Positions 63,674-64,000 of a stretch of DNA of 64,000 nucleotides are shown here, in pieces. The notes under the pieces are model-generated. The model was not told the DNA's origin and did no database searches. It saw only the letters and a program-made list of their open reading frames with translations. Source of the stretch: Sphingomonas populi (GTDB lineage: Bacteria; Pseudomonadota; Alphaproteobacteria; Sphingomonadales; Sphingomonadaceae). The translations under genes were made by a program, and so were the position numbers. How positions within the stretch are numbered: position 1 is the first letter of the stretch; each line of letters begins with the position of its first letter. Location of the stretch: positions 1 through 64,000 of the forward strand of contig NZ_SGIS01000012.1 of assembly GCF_004208535.1 (NCBI RefSeq). The letters run 5' to 3'.

Positions 63674-64000
63674 ATGAACATCGCGTTTCTTTTTATTGCT
63701 GAACCCTATCAGTGCTACCACGGGCTCGCGGTCGCTTTCGAACTGCGCCGCGTGCCCGGTGTCCGCGTCGCGATCTATTACAACGATCCAGAGTCGGTCT
63801 ACCATCTGGAGCGGATCCGCCGTGCCTATGGCGAGGCGCCTTTCGACTATATTCGGATGAAGCGCAATCTGTTCGCGCGCGTGGTCGAGCGGATCAGGAT
63901 ATTCGGTTTTGCGAAGGGCTCGATCTACCGATCGAACGAGCCGGACCTGCTCGCATATGACGCGATCTTCACGGTCGAGGATACCGCCTTTCGGCTTTTC
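63674..64000 (+). CDS. N-terminal part of a putative GT-B-type glycosyl/glycerophosphotransferase
   Basis: The frame opens with ATG at 63674 and is open to the window end (109 codons). It reads MNIAFLFIAEPYQCYHGLAV, then AIYYNDPESVYHLERIRRAY and DLLAYDAIFTVEDTAF. The Rossmann-like opening with a His in the first loop and the later hydrophobic strand followed by an acidic turn resemble the N-terminal half of GT-B enzymes such as CDP-glycerol glycerophosphotransferases. The family cannot be fixed without the rest. It is next to the flippase and divergent from it. Confidence 0.6.
   Translation, partial: MNIAFLFIAEPYQCYHGLAVAFELRRVPGVRVAIYYNDPESVYHLERIRRAYGEAPFDYIRMKRNLFARVVERIRIFGFAKGSIYRSNEPDLLAYDAIFTVEDTAFRLF

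Overview
The window is GC-rich, tightly packed DNA with short intergenic gaps and many 4-base stop/start overlaps. Its gene set points to an alphaproteobacterium of the Sphingomonadales (Sphingomonas-like). Pointers are a Zymomonas-type glucose-fructose oxidoreductase homologue with a gluconolactonase, a membrane PQQ glucose dehydrogenase, a GH115 hemicellulase, and a ceramide-kinase-like lipid operon. This is judgement from protein content, not from a marker gene. I saw no rRNA, convincing tRNA, CRISPR array, prophage or complete insertion sequence.

Layout. (1) About 1-9.2 kb is an accessory stretch of small orphan genes: DUF1444-, DUF4259-, DMP19- and YbjN-like proteins, four small membrane proteins, an exported glycoside hydrolase, an IS3 transposase relic and a frameshifted winged-helix gene. 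(2) 9.4-12.2 kb is a co-oriented cassette: small membrane protein, SPFH/band-7 protein, helical protein and ZntB/CorA-type transporter. (3) 12.2-13.2 kb is non-coding debris with an IS5-type transposase tail. (4) 13.2-31.7 kb is mostly housekeeping or transport: hydrolases, ArsB-type and MFS permeases, VOC protein, type-B carboxylesterase, DUF485-ActP, a YegS-like lipid kinase, a DUF3772-MscS channel, an outer-membrane protein and a short Mfd-like helicase. (5) 31.9-45.6 kb carries glucose oxidation (PQQ dehydrogenase; GFOR-cupin-gluconolactonase operon), a dicarboxylate/amino-acid symporter, a haem-oxygenase-like di-iron protein coupled to a methyltransferase, a CocE-type hydrolase and a diguanylate cyclase. 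(6) 45.7-50.3 kb is a DctB-DctD-DctA C4-dicarboxylate system with two matching palindromes at the dctB start. (7) 50.6-57.0 kb has three tandem sugar isomerase/epimerase-like TIM barrels and a GH115 enzyme, separated by relics. (8) 57.3-64.0 kb is a four-gene translationally coupled operon (lipid kinase, nucleotidyltransferase-like protein, MobA-like nucleotidyltransferase, HAD-IB phosphatase). It is followed by a GINT1-like protein, a flippase and a truncated envelope gene.

How the genes may work together. Glucose would be oxidised in the periplasm by the PQQ enzyme and possibly by the GFOR-like enzyme, with the SMP-30 lactonase opening the lactone. DctB would sense dicarboxylates and DctD would control dctA, but DctD lacks the sigma54-contact loop and no sigma54 promoter is visible, so control is probably unconventional. 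The last block looks like a pathway for a phosphorylated lipid head group, plausibly on ceramide; I regard it as the best candidate for an under-described system. Three transposase fragments mark the edges of accessory material.
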